DNA from: DATLZU01 sp051293835
GTDB lineage: Bacteria; Nitrospirota; Nitrospiria; Nitrospirales; Nitrospiraceae
NCBI GenBank assembly: GCA_051293835.1
Contig: JBPKMA010000002.1
Location: forward strand, 248,001 to 312,000
Length of the DNA stretch: 64,000 bases
Reading direction: 5' to 3'
A program made the translations under genes and the position numbers. This document shows, one piece after another, positions 52,107 to 60,694 of this stretch. How positions within the stretch are numbered: the stretch's first letter is position 1; each line of letters opens with the position of its first letter. The notes below the pieces were generated by a model that was not told the origin of the DNA, searched no databases, and saw only the letters and a program-made list of their open reading frames with translations.

Positions 52107-53531
52107 TCAAGATGGGGTAGATTGAGCACGCTCAATCCCCCTTTGCAGACGGTAAAGGGTCCGTTCCCGGCCAAGCAGCTCCATCACATCGAACAGGCCT
52201 GGGCTGGCGGTGCGACCCGTGAGCGCAACCCTCGCCGGTTGGGCCAATTGGCCCATCTTCAGACCCTCTTCCTCGAGCACGCCCTTGAAGAGCTCCTCCA
52301 GGCAGGCCTTGGAAAACTCCGCGGCGCCTTCGATTCTGACCTTGAGCTTAGTGAGCGCGGGGACGATGGCCGGCGTCAGGAACTTCTTGGCGGCCTCTTC
52401 GTCGATAGCCACATCCCGACCAAAATATGGCATCACCCAGGTCACCATTTCCACGAGGGTCTTGGTCCGCTCCCGCACCATGACGACCAGTTTTTCCAGC
52501 CACTCGGCTGAAACGGCTGCGATCTCTTCTTTCAAGCCAGCCTGCTCCAGATAGGGGACAAGCGCCTGCGCGATCCGCGTCGGCGCTCCGTGCTGAATGT
52601 AATAGGCGTTCAGCCAAAGTAGTTTGTCTGGATTGAACACCGCCGAAGACTTCTGTACATGATCGAAGGAAAACTTTTCGATGAGTTCCTCCCGCGTGAA
52701 AATTTCCTGATCGCCGTGCGACCAGCCGAGCCGCGCCAGATAGTTCACCATGGCTTCGGGCAGATAGCCCATTTCTTTGTACGCCATGATCGAGGTCGCT
52801 CCATGACGCTTGGATAGCCTGGTCTTATCCGATCCTAGGATCATTGGGAGATGGCCGAACCGCGGCACCGGATAGCCCAACGCTTGAAATATGGGAATTT
52901 GTCTGGGTGTGTTGGTGAGGTGGTCATCTCCGCGCACGACGTAGGTGATGTTCATCAGCGCATCGTCCACAACCACCGAAAAGTTATACGTTGGGTAGCC
53001 ATTGGACCGAAGAATGATTAGGTCGTCCAGCACGCTGTTGTCGAAGACCACGCGCCCCTTGATCAGATCGTCGATGACGGTCTGCCCTTCCTGCGGAGCT
53101 CTGAACCTCAACGCCGCATCCCCGGTCGGCGTCGTGATACCGCGGTCGCGGCAGCGGCCGTCGTACTTCGGCGAAAGCCCTTTCGCTTCGGCTTCCTTAC
53201 GCCGAGCTTCCAACTCCTCGGCTCGGCAGACGCACCAATAGGCTTGACCTTGCTCAAAGAGCTTCATGGCATGCTGTCGGTAGAGAGCCATTCGCTCGGT
53301 CTGTCGATAAGGCCCCTCGTCCCAGTCCAGGCCGACCCACCGGAGGCCCTCAATGATGGCCTGGATGGATTCCTCCGTCGACCGACTTTGGTCCGTGTCT
53401 TCAATACGCAGGATGAAGGTTCCGTTGTTTTGGCGCGCGAACAGCCAGTTGAACAGGGCGGTGCGGACCCCACCGATGTGCAGATAACCGGTCGGGCTGG
53501 GCGCGAATCGAACTCGAACGTTTCTCAGCAT
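52107..53531 (-). CDS. gltX: Glutamyl-tRNA synthetase
   Basis: Class I synthetase of 474 residues. RFAPSPTGYLHIGGVRTALF carries the HIGH motif and TRLSKRHGA the KMSKS-type loop; FILRIEDTDQSRSTEESIQA is the usual glutamate-binding region, and the C-terminal helical anticodon-binding domain is complete. It charges tRNA-Glu, a copy of which is at 47647-47724. tRNA-Gln follows directly and may be processed from the gltX transcript. Confidence 0.95.
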   Translation of the reverse strand: MLRNVRVRFAPSPTGYLHIGGVRTALFNWLFARQNNGTFILRIEDTDQSRSTEESIQAIIEGLRWVGLDWDEGPYRQTERMALYRQHAMKLFEQGQAYWCVCRAEELEARRKEAEAKGLSPKYDGRCRDRGITTPTGDAALRFRAPQEGQTVIDDLIKGRVVFDNSVLDDLIILRSNGYPTYNFSVVVDDALMNITYVVRGDDHLTNTPRQIPIFQALGYPVPRFGHLPMILGSDKTRLSKRHGATSIMAYKEMGYLPEAMVNYLARLGWSHGDQEIFTREELIEKFSFDHVQKSSAVFNPDKLLWLNAYYIQHGAPTRIAQALVPYLEQAGLKEEIAAVSAEWLEKLVVMVRERTKTLVEMVTWVMPYFGRDVAIDEEAAKKFLTPAIVPALTKLKVRIEGAAEFSKACLEELFKGVLEEEGLKMGQLAQPARVALTGRTASPGLFDVMELLGRERTLYRLQRGIERAQSTPS

Positions 53532-53660
53532 AACCGACTCATTGAAAATGTCCGGACATTGGCACTACGATGTGCATAAGGAAAGGCGTGTCATCGGCCG
53601 CGTATCTATACCACGCTCCCCGCTTGCGAGTACAGTTCGATCACCCGGACAGCGGATCTC

Positions 53661-54377
53661 ATGGGGGAACCGATACAACTGGCTCAAGTCGTGAATGCCC
53701 GCCCACTCACTCCGCGCGTGCGGGAATTGGTGCTCGTTCCGCTGGAACGCCGCATTTCATTCAAGCCGGGACAATGGGTCTCTTTGAAGTTGCCGATCGG
53801 TACACACCCTCCCTTGAACCGCGCCTATACGATGGCCGAGCCGGAGCAGCCATCCGGCCGCCTCACGCTAGTCTATGACCTTGTACCCGGCGGGCTCGGC
53901 TCCCACTATCTCGCAACTCTCAAAACCGGCGATCGGATCCCACTTTCGGGACCTTACGGGAACTTCGTCCTCCCGGATCCATCGACGAAAGAGTTGCTGT
54001 TCATCGCGCGCTATTCGGGCATCGTCCCATTCCGCTGCATGCTCACCCACTTCTTTCTCTCTTCGCACCAGTTGCATCACAGAGTCACATTGCTCTACAG
54101 CGCCCCTGATCGGGAGGACATGGTGTATCACGACGAGTTCGCCGCCCTCGCATCTCGGCAGGCACACTTTCGTTACTTACCGGTCGTTCTTCCTCACAAC
54201 AGTCCGCCCGACGCAGAAATTGAGGCCATGATCGAACGGCTGAAGCCGATCGTGGCCGACGGACGGCAGATGATCCCGATGATTTGCGGAATCAAGGCCT
54301 TTGTTCGGCCGTTGCGGACCTTTTTTACCGAACTGGGCTTTGACCGGCGGGAGGTGCGAGTAGAAACATACGATTAA
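53661..54377 (+). CDS. Ferredoxin-NAD(P) reductase-like flavoprotein
   Basis: A 238-residue FAD-dependent oxidoreductase. The N-terminal barrel has KPGQWVSLKLP and the FAD motif NRAYTMAEP (RxYT), the C-terminal Rossmann half has IARYSGIVPFRCMLTHFF and ends MICGIKAFVRPLRTFFTELG. It lacks any iron-sulfur domain of its own. Its convergent neighbour is the Isc-type ferredoxin gene, a natural electron acceptor; the pairing with the isc genes suggests that it reduces ferredoxin for cluster assembly. Confidence 0.8.
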   Translation: MGEPIQLAQVVNARPLTPRVRELVLVPLERRISFKPGQWVSLKLPIGTHPPLNRAYTMAEPEQPSGRLTLVYDLVPGGLGSHYLATLKTGDRIPLSGPYGNFVLPDPSTKELLFIARYSGIVPFRCMLTHFFLSSHQLHHRVTLLYSAPDREDMVYHDEFAALASRQAHFRYLPVVLPHNSPPDAEIEAMIERLKPIVADGRQMIPMICGIKAFVRPLRTFFTELGFDRREVRVETYD

Positions 54378-54481
54378 AATTATTGTCACACGTCATTCGG
54401 CAAACGAAAGGTTGGAATGCACGACCATGACGCCGATTGGGCAATGCCAGTCGACAAGAGCGCTTTAGCCCTTTTCCAGTT

Positions 54482-54898
54482 TCAGTGTCCTTCTTTAACC
54501 AGATTTTTGTTCACCGCGGGTATCTCAACCACCACGTCCATCGTGCCGTTGGGAACACATTGGCAGCCCAAGCGTGATTGCAACGTCGTCACAGGCGCCT
54601 CCTCGAGCTGATCGAATTCATCATCCGTCCCCTCGTTGCAGGACTCTAATCCCTTCCGCACAATGACGTGACAAGTAGAGCACGCGCAGACACCACCGCA
54701 GACATGTTCGAGATCGATTCCATTGCCCATGGCGATATCCAAAATGCTGCCGGGAAGCCCGGTTGATCCATAAGGGATTTTAGCTGGCTGGACCTCGACT
54801 TTGGTCTCAGTTTTGTTCGGCATGATGAACGTGACCGTGTACGGTTTGGTTGGTAGCGCGACTTCGGCCTTTTCAATATAGGGGTTGATGCCTGCCAT
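54482..54898 (-). CDS. fdx: Isc-type [2Fe-2S] ferredoxin
   Basis: A 138-residue ferredoxin with cluster ligands Cys67-x5-Cys73-x2-Cys76 (HVCGGVCACSTC) and Cys112 (RLGCQC), the adrenodoxin/Isc Fdx pattern. It has an N-terminal extension of about 20 residues. It is divergent from iscR with a 179-base intergenic region, which could serve both; AAGGAGG lies upstream of the ATG. The expected role is electron supply to IscS/IscU. Confidence 0.9.
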   Translation of the reverse strand: MAGINPYIEKAEVALPTKPYTVTFIMPNKTETKVEVQPAKIPYGSTGLPGSILDIAMGNGIDLEHVCGGVCACSTCHVIVRKGLESCNEGTDDEFDQLEEAPVTTLQSRLGCQCVPNGTMDVVVEIPAVNKNLVKEGH

Positions 54899-55025
54899 GT
54901 GTCTTGATTTCCTCCTCCTTGGTTCAAGGCCGCTAAAAGCGGTGGGGCAGATCTTCGCTTCTGCGCCTTATCAAGGCTATTGGCTATTGACAGTACGGTC
55001 TGCAGCGTGTTAGGTTAAGTACGAC

Positions 55026-55069
55026 TGAATAAGTCGGAGATCATTATAGTCTCCGATTAATTCAATCGG
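55026..55069 (+). promoter_or_regulatory. Palindromic operator region of iscR
   Basis: Three half-sites lie between the promoter region and the iscR start. TGAATAAGTCGGAGA (55026-55040) and TCTCCGATTAATTCA (55050-55064) are an inverted repeat with 13 of 15 matches, and CCGATT-N5-AATCGG (55053-55069) is a perfect palindrome nested in it. TATAGT (55045-55050) lies between. This is a likely binding site of IscR itself. A possible promoter further upstream has TTGACA at 54987-54992. Confidence 0.65.
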
Positions 55070-55077
55070 CAATAGCC

Positions 55078-55554
55078 ATGTTGAAGTTTTCAAAAAAAGC
55101 GGACTACGGGCTGATGGCGTTGCAGTACATTGCGGCCGTGCAATTCGGCGATGTGACCCGTGCCAGGATCGTCAACACAAAGGAAATTGCCGAGGAGTAC
55201 AACATTCCTCTCGAACTGCTGGCCAAGGTGCTCCAGACCTTGGCTAAAAGCGGGCTGATCGAAAGCCATAACGGACCGAAAGGGGGATATTTATTGGCAA
55301 AAAGCGCGCGCGACATCACCATCGCCCAAATCTTGGAAAGCATCGAAGGGCCGCTTGGCATTACCGATTGTTATCACGAAAAGGAGGGTGAACCCTGTAT
55401 GCAGCGCGAGCATTGCACAATCAGAACCCCCCTCCTCAAGGTCCAGGACAGCATCTACCAACTCCTCAACAGCATGACGCTGCAGGATATGATGAGCGGC
55501 ACGCCGTTGATCACTGTTCAATCGATCACTACCGCACAAGGAGTCGAACGATGA
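55078..55554 (+). CDS. iscR: Fe-S cluster regulator IscR (Rrf2 family)
   Basis: A 158-residue Rrf2-type repressor. The winged helix is KKADYGLMALQYIA to NGPKGGYLLAKSARDITIAQ, and three cysteines able to hold a cluster are Cys98, Cys107 and Cys113. Spacing C-x8-C-x5-C is close to that of IscR. It is first in the isc operon and its stop overlaps the iscS start, so the regulator and the operon are made together; the palindrome just upstream implies autoregulation. Confidence 0.9.
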   Translation: MLKFSKKADYGLMALQYIAAVQFGDVTRARIVNTKEIAEEYNIPLELLAKVLQTLAKSGLIESHNGPKGGYLLAKSARDITIAQILESIEGPLGITDCYHEKEGEPCMQREHCTIRTPLLKVQDSIYQLLNSMTLQDMMSGTPLITVQSITTAQGVER

Positions 55555-56768
55555 AGTTTCCGATCTATTTGGACAATCATGCGACCACCCCAGTGGACCC
55601 ACGGGTGTTGGACGCCATGCTTCCGTACTTCACCGAAAAATTCGGCAACGCCGCTAGCCGCAATCACTCCTTCGGCTGGGAGGCAGAGGAGGCGGTGGAA
55701 AATGCCCGCAAACAGATCGCGAAACTGATCCATGCTGACCCGAAAGAAATCGTCTTTACTAGTGGTGCCACTGAGTCCGACAACTTAGCCCTGAAGGGCG
55801 TGGTCGAGATGTACCACGAAAAGGGCGACCACATCATTACGTCGTCCACGGAACATCGCGCGGTGCTGGACACTGCCAAAGCCCTTGAAGCGAAACGCGG
55901 CGTCAAGGTCACCTATCTGCCAGTAGACAAGCAGGGTCTCGTCAATCCGGACGACGTGCGCAACGCCATTACCGACAAAACCATCCTCATCTCGATCATG
56001 TTAGCCAACAATGAGATCGGGACGATCAATCCAATCAAGGAGATCGGCAAGATCGCGAAAGAAAAGGGCGTGCTATTCCACTGCGATGCCACGCAGGGCG
56101 TGGGCAAGATTCCCGTGGACGTGCAGGAGATGGGAATCGATCTGATGTCGTTCAGCGCGCACAAGATCTATGGACCGAAAGGCGTCGGAGCCCTGTACGT
56201 CCGGAAAAAGGCTCCCCGCGTTCGGATTGCGGCCCAGATGGATGGCGGTGGGCATGAGCGCGGGATGCGGTCGGGTACCTTACCCGTCCCTTTGATCGTG
56301 GGATTCGGCAAGGCCTGCGAACTGTGCGAACAGGAGATGGCGGCCGAAGCTTCGCGCCTCGCGACCCTGCGCGATCGGTTGTACTCGGGAATTGTAAATG
56401 CGTTGGAGGCCGTCTATCTCAACGGCCATCCCACCCAGAGATTACCGCATAATTTGAACCTCTCCTTCGCGTACGTCGAGGGAGAGTCACTGTTGATGGG
56501 GATGAAGGAAATCGCCTTGTCGTCTGGTTCGGCCTGCACTTCGGCCACCCTGGAGCCGTCCCATGTGTTGCGGGCTCTGGGGGTCGGGGCCGACCTCGCG
56601 CATTCTTCGATCCGGTTCGGCTTAGGTCGGTTCAATACCGAAGAGGAGATTGAGTACACGATCAAGCGGGTTATCGAGGTCGTGAATAAGCTCCGCGAAA
56701 TGTCTCCTTTGTACGAAATGGCCAAGGAAGGTATCGACTTGAAATCCGTCCAATGGGCTGTCCACTGA
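55551..56768 (+). CDS. iscS: Cysteine desulfurase IscS
   Basis: PLP enzyme (405 residues) that takes sulfur from cysteine for Fe-S clusters and tRNA thiolation. IYLDNHATTPVDPRVLDAM at the start, the PLP lysine in SFSAHKIYGPKGVGALYVRK and the active cysteine in SSGSACTSATLEPSHVL mark the IscS/NifS group. The ATG overlaps the iscR stop (ATGA). Next is iscU after 85 bases. Confidence 0.95.
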   Translation: MKFPIYLDNHATTPVDPRVLDAMLPYFTEKFGNAASRNHSFGWEAEEAVENARKQIAKLIHADPKEIVFTSGATESDNLALKGVVEMYHEKGDHIITSSTEHRAVLDTAKALEAKRGVKVTYLPVDKQGLVNPDDVRNAITDKTILISIMLANNEIGTINPIKEIGKIAKEKGVLFHCDATQGVGKIPVDVQEMGIDLMSFSAHKIYGPKGVGALYVRKKAPRVRIAAQMDGGGHERGMRSGTLPVPLIVGFGKACELCEQEMAAEASRLATLRDRLYSGIVNALEAVYLNGHPTQRLPHNLNLSFAYVEGESLLMGMKEIALSSGSACTSATLEPSHVLRALGVGADLAHSSIRFGLGRFNTEEEIEYTIKRVIEVVNKLREMSPLYEMAKEGIDLKSVQWAVH

Positions 56769-56853
56769 TAAGCTGATAAGCGTGAAACGCAAGCGCATGA
56801 AGCGCACTGAACGAAAGAGGCTGCACGGATGACGAGATCCGAAGGAGGGTACG

Positions 56854-57252
56854 ATGGCGTACAGCGAAAAGGTCGTCGATCACTTTAACAACCCGCGCAA
56901 CATGGGGAGTTTTCCCAAGACCGACCCGGACGTGGGAACCGGCATCGTCGGTGCCCCGGAGTGCGGGGACGTGATGAAATTGCAGATCAAAGTGCAGAAC
57001 GACACGATTGTGGATGCGAAGTTCAAGACATTCGGCTGTGGATCGGCCATCGCCAGCTCGAGCCTGGCAACCGAATGGCTCAAGGGCAAGACGCTTGAAG
57101 AAGCGGCCAAGATCAAAAACACCGACATCGTGCAGGAACTCAATCTGCCACCGGTGAAAATCCATTGCTCGGTCTTGGCGGAAGACGCCATCAAAGCCGC
57201 GCTGGCGGACTACAAGAAAAAAACAGAAGGAACGAGCAAGACATCCGCATAA
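56854..57252 (+). CDS. iscU: Fe-S cluster scaffold IscU
   Basis: A 132-residue scaffold with Cys37 (GAPECGD, Asp39), Cys62 (FGCGSAIASSS) and Cys105 (VKIHCSVLAEDAI), the three ligands on which IscS and the reductase build the [2Fe-2S] cluster. The chaperone-binding LPPVK motif is present just before Cys105. Strong GAAGGAGG before ATG. Confidence 0.97.
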   Translation: MAYSEKVVDHFNNPRNMGSFPKTDPDVGTGIVGAPECGDVMKLQIKVQNDTIVDAKFKTFGCGSAIASSSLATEWLKGKTLEEAAKIKNTDIVQELNLPPVKIHCSVLAEDAIKAALADYKKKTEGTSKTSA

Positions 57253-57293
57253 GGACGGCCCTGTTTGGGGATCGAGCGACGAAGGAGTACGAT

Positions 57294-57650
57294 ATGGAGA
57301 CGACCAACACAACGGCCCAGACCCCGGTGGTCACGCTGAGCGAATCAGCGTTGAAGGAAGTGAAGCGGCTGATGAACGTCCAGGGTGTAACGGAGGGCGG
57401 TTTGAGGCTGGGCGTCAGAGGCGGGGGGTGCTCGGGACTGAGCTACACGATCAACTTTGACGACAAGATCGGTCAGTATGACACGGTGTACGAGATCGAC
57501 GGCGTCAAGGTGATTGTGGACGCGAAGAGCGCCATTTATCTGCAGGGCACGCAACTGGATTTCAAGAAAGACCTCATGGGCGGCCAGTTCAAGTTTGTGA
57601 ATCCCAATGCGCAGAAAACCTGTGGATGCGGGGAATCCTTCTCGGCCTGA
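57294..57650 (+). CDS. iscA: A-type Fe-S carrier IscA
   Basis: A 118-residue HesB/IscA protein with the three conserved cysteines in RGGGCSGLSYTI and CGCGESFSA. A-type carriers pass clusters to apo-proteins. The ATG at 57294 follows AAGGAG. It is spaced 41 bases from iscU. Confidence 0.93.
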   Translation: METTNTTAQTPVVTLSESALKEVKRLMNVQGVTEGGLRLGVRGGGCSGLSYTINFDDKIGQYDTVYEIDGVKVIVDAKSAIYLQGTQLDFKKDLMGGQFKFVNPNAQKTCGCGESFSA

Positions 57651-57668
57651 CAGGAAGCTGTTAATTGG

Positions 57669-57750
57669 ATAGCTAATAGCAAGTAGCTACTCCTGGGGTT
57701 GAAAGAACCGGCACCTGAGGGTGCGACCTCTGCTACATGCTGTTAGCTAT
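57669..57750 (+). other. Branched inverted-repeat structure between iscA and hscB
   Basis: ATAGCTAATAGC (57669-57680) pairs with GCTGTTAGCTAT (57739-57750), 11 of 12 bases, and just inside GTAGC pairs with GCTAC. Within lie two further hairpins, GGTT-GAAAG-AACC (57697-57709) and GCACC-TGAG-GGTGC (57711-57724). The whole 82-base element would fold as a branched stem, closely followed by TTTTT (57755-57759). It may be a partial terminator, an mRNA-processing site or a mobile repeat of the GCTATTAGC type scattered through the window. Confidence 0.5.
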
Positions 57751-57797
57751 TCGCGTTTTTGGCCAGAGTCGTTAACTGGGCTTGTCGAAGGGACCCT

Positions 57798-58520
57798 ATG
57801 CTGCCAAGTCAGAAGATTTCCACCCCGCGCACCGAGTTCCAGATGGCGCGCAGCATGTGCTGGCACTGTCAATCGGAGATCAGCGGAGAGTACTTTTGTG
57901 AACGGTGCGTCAAGGTGCAACCCGTCTCCAAGGAGATGGACTACTTTACCTGTTTGGGCCTTCCACGTCGTCTGAATATCGATCTTGCTCGGCTTGAAAC
58001 TAAGTTTTACGAACTGAGCCGCATGTTTCATCCGGATTTCTACCAGAATAAGACCGAAACCGAGCAAGCGATCAGCCTCAATAATTCCGCGTTGTTGAAC
58101 ACTGCCTACCGGACGCTGAAGGATCCATTCCTTCGGGCCGAGTATCTGCTGCGCTTGGAAGCAGGCTCCGCGAAAGAGATCCGCACCTCTCCTCCGGCCG
58201 ATCTATTCGAAGAGATTCTGGCGCTTCAGGAAGACCTGGAAGAGTTCCGATCCGCCTCCTCCGATCGACCACCCCACGAACTCCAGCCCTTACGAGCCAA
58301 GCTGGAAGCGGACCGGCTAACACTGGAGCGCCGCCTGACCGAAATGGAAGCCCGGCTGTTCGAGCTGTTTACCGCGTGGGATGCGCTGCAGGACCGCGGA
58401 GAAGCCACCGATCCCCTCCGCAAGGAACGGGAAGCGATCCTCCAAGAAATGCGGGCGATTCTCTCCAATCGCACCTACATCAGCAATATCGTCAACGACC
58501 TCATCTCAACCATTGGATAG
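57798..58520 (+). CDS. hscB: Co-chaperone HscB with N-terminal zinc finger
   Basis: J-protein (240 residues) that brings IscU to HscA. The J domain carries HPD at 78-80 (MFHPDFYQNK), and the C-terminal helical domain contacts IscU. The N-terminus has two Cys-x2-Cys pairs (Cys21, Cys24, Cys34, Cys37; CWHC and CERC), a zinc-binding addition found in eukaryotic and some bacterial HscB, absent in E. coli. ATG 57798 gives that full domain. Confidence 0.92.
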   Translation: MLPSQKISTPRTEFQMARSMCWHCQSEISGEYFCERCVKVQPVSKEMDYFTCLGLPRRLNIDLARLETKFYELSRMFHPDFYQNKTETEQAISLNNSALLNTAYRTLKDPFLRAEYLLRLEAGSAKEIRTSPPADLFEEILALQEDLEEFRSASSDRPPHELQPLRAKLEADRLTLERRLTEMEARLFELFTAWDALQDRGEATDPLRKEREAILQEMRAILSNRTYISNIVNDLISTIG

Positions 58521-58528
58521 ACTGCGCT

Positions 58529-60349
58529 ATGGCGCGTATTGTCGGCATCGATCTCGGCACGACCAACTCGCTGGTCGCCTATATGGACGCCGGCCAGCCC
58601 AAGGTCATCCCCGGTCAGAACGGCCGCACCCTCGTGCCCTCAGTCGTAGCCCTCACCGACAACGGGCTCATCGTCGGCGACCCGGCCAAGGAACACCTGA
58701 TCCGCAATCCCGAGCGGACGATCTACTCGATAAAGCGCTTCATGGGGAAAGGGCTGGCTGATGTCCGGGAAGAACTCGCCTACTTTCCCTACAAACTCCA
58801 TGAACAAGGCGGCGTGATCCGCATCCAGATCGGCGAGAAAAGTTACTCCCCACCGCAAATCTCCGCCATGATCCTGAAAGAACTGAAGCAGCGGGCGGAA
58901 ACTTACCTGGGCGAAAGCATCACCAAGGCCGTAATTACCGTACCGGCCTACTTCAACGACAGCCAGCGGCAGGCAACAAAAGACGCCGGCATGATCGCCG
59001 GGCTGGAAGTCCTGCGGATCATCAACGAACCCACAGCCGCCTCGCTTGCGTACGGTCTTCAAAAACGAACCCAGGGACTCATCGCCGTGTACGATCTGGG
59101 CGGCGGCACGTTCGATATTTCGATCCTCAAACTGAAGAACGGGATCTTCGAAGTGCTGGCGACGAATGGCGACACTCACCTGGGCGGAGACGATTTCGAC
59201 CGCCGTATCGCCGATCTGATCCTGAAGCAAGTGCGGGAGCAGCGTCGACTGGACCTGGATGCCTACCCCGAGACAATCCAAGCAGTACGGCTGGAGGCGG
59301 AACGGACCAAGATTCGGTTATCTGACGAGTACAAGACCTCTCTGGTAATCGATCTGCCAGACGGCAGAGAACCATTCGTGTTGGATCTGACCCGCGACCA
59401 ACTGGAATCGCTGACAGTCGATCTTGTCGAGCGGACACTGGCGCCTTGTCGGCAGGCGCTAAAGGACGCGGGGCTCACGCCGGCGGACATCGATGAAGTG
59501 GTGCTGGTCGGGGGTGCAACCCGTATGCCGTTGGTGCGGCAGCGGGTTCAAGCGTTGTTCGGCAAGATGCCACACAGCGAGTTGAATCCCGACGAGGTGG
59601 TTGCGCTGGGCGCTGCCGTCCAGGCGGACATCCTAAGCGGCGGCACCCAGGATATGTTGCTGCTGGACGTCACGCCGCTGTCGCTGGGGATCGAGACGAT
59701 GGGCGGGGTGATGAGCACGCTGATCCGCCGCAACACCACGATCCCGGCCAGCGCCAAGGAAATGTTCACCACCTATGTGGACAATCAGACGTCCGTCGAC
59801 ATCCACATCCTGCAAGGGGAACGGGAACTGGCCAAAGACAACCGCAGCCTGGCACGCTTTCAGTTGAAAGTGCCGCCGCTGCCCGCCGGCATTCCGCGCA
59901 TCGAAGTCACGTTCCTGATCGACGCGAATGGGATTCTCAACGTCTCGGCGCGCGACGTACGGACCGGCGAAACCCAGTCAATCCAGGTGAAACCGTCCTA
60001 TGGACTCACCGACGAAGAAATCGAGCGGATGATCGGTGAATCGTACAAGTTCGCGGCCGAAGACCTGAAAGCGCGCCAGGTGATCGAGGCCAGGACGGAG
60101 GCCGAGGCCATTCTCAAGGCAACCCAAAAGGCCCTCAAGCAAGGCGGACATTTGATCAGCACCGAGGAAATCGCCGCGATCGGAACGGCGACAGCCGCCT
60201 TGGAGGCCGCCAAGGCGACGGACGACCACAAAGCCATTCGCGCCCAGATCGCCGAGGTCGAGAAGGTCACCCATCACCTCGCGGAGGTGTTGATGGACAC
60301 GGCGCTGAAAGAGGCGCTCGAAAACAAGAAGCTGTCGGAGTTGCCATAA
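58529..60349 (+). CDS. hscA: Fe-S assembly chaperone HscA (Hsp70 family)
   Basis: A 606-residue Hsp70 with the ATPase domain (VGIDLGTTNSLVAYMD, NEPTAASLAYGLQ, VYDLGGGTFDISIL, VLVGGATRMPLVRQ) and substrate-binding domain (GIPRIEVTFLIDANGILNVS). It releases clusters from IscU together with HscB, whose gene ends eight bases upstream. Being the only DnaK in the cluster, HscA is the natural name, and the sequence is shorter than DnaK at the C-terminus. Confidence 0.93.
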   Translation: MARIVGIDLGTTNSLVAYMDAGQPKVIPGQNGRTLVPSVVALTDNGLIVGDPAKEHLIRNPERTIYSIKRFMGKGLADVREELAYFPYKLHEQGGVIRIQIGEKSYSPPQISAMILKELKQRAETYLGESITKAVITVPAYFNDSQRQATKDAGMIAGLEVLRIINEPTAASLAYGLQKRTQGLIAVYDLGGGTFDISILKLKNGIFEVLATNGDTHLGGDDFDRRIADLILKQVREQRRLDLDAYPETIQAVRLEAERTKIRLSDEYKTSLVIDLPDGREPFVLDLTRDQLESLTVDLVERTLAPCRQALKDAGLTPADIDEVVLVGGATRMPLVRQRVQALFGKMPHSELNPDEVVALGAAVQADILSGGTQDMLLLDVTPLSLGIETMGGVMSTLIRRNTTIPASAKEMFTTYVDNQTSVDIHILQGERELAKDNRSLARFQLKVPPLPAGIPRIEVTFLIDANGILNVSARDVRTGETQSIQVKPSYGLTDEEIERMIGESYKFAAEDLKARQVIEARTEAEAILKATQKALKQGGHLISTEEIAAIGTATAALEAAKATDDHKAIRAQIAEVEKVTHHLAEVLMDTALKEALENKKLSELP

Positions 60350-60446
60350 GAAGAGCAATCAGCCTTCAGCAGTTGGCTTGGGTCAGCGAAAGCGAGAAAG
60401 TCGATCGCCGGAGGCTGTGAGCTGACAGCTTGAGTAGGAGTTCGCG

Positions 60447-60659
60447 ATGGATCTGAAATGGCAAGATGCGGAGGAAATCGCAATTCGTTTGTTGGAAACC
60501 CACCCGGATACTGACCCGCTGACGGTTCGCTTCACGGACCTGCACGCTTGGATCGTTGCCTTGCCGGAATTCAAGGACGATCCCAAGAAGTCGAACGAGC
60601 AAATTCTGGAAGCGATCCAGATGGCCTGGCACGAGGAATACCAAGACGCCAAATCCTAG
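60447..60659 (+). CDS. iscX: IscX
   Basis: A 70-residue acidic protein that binds IscS. The signature MDLKWQDAEEIAIRLLETHP, DTDPLTVRFTDLHAWIVALP and EAIQMAWHEE is clear. ATG 60447 follows TAGGAG. The 97-base gap after hscA contains an AGCTGACAGC-type repeat tract, otherwise nothing. Confidence 0.95.
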   Translation: MDLKWQDAEEIAIRLLETHPDTDPLTVRFTDLHAWIVALPEFKDDPKKSNEQILEAIQMAWHEEYQDAKS

Positions 60660-60694
60660 CCTTTCCTGAAAAACCGGTCCGAGTCGCTCGCCCT

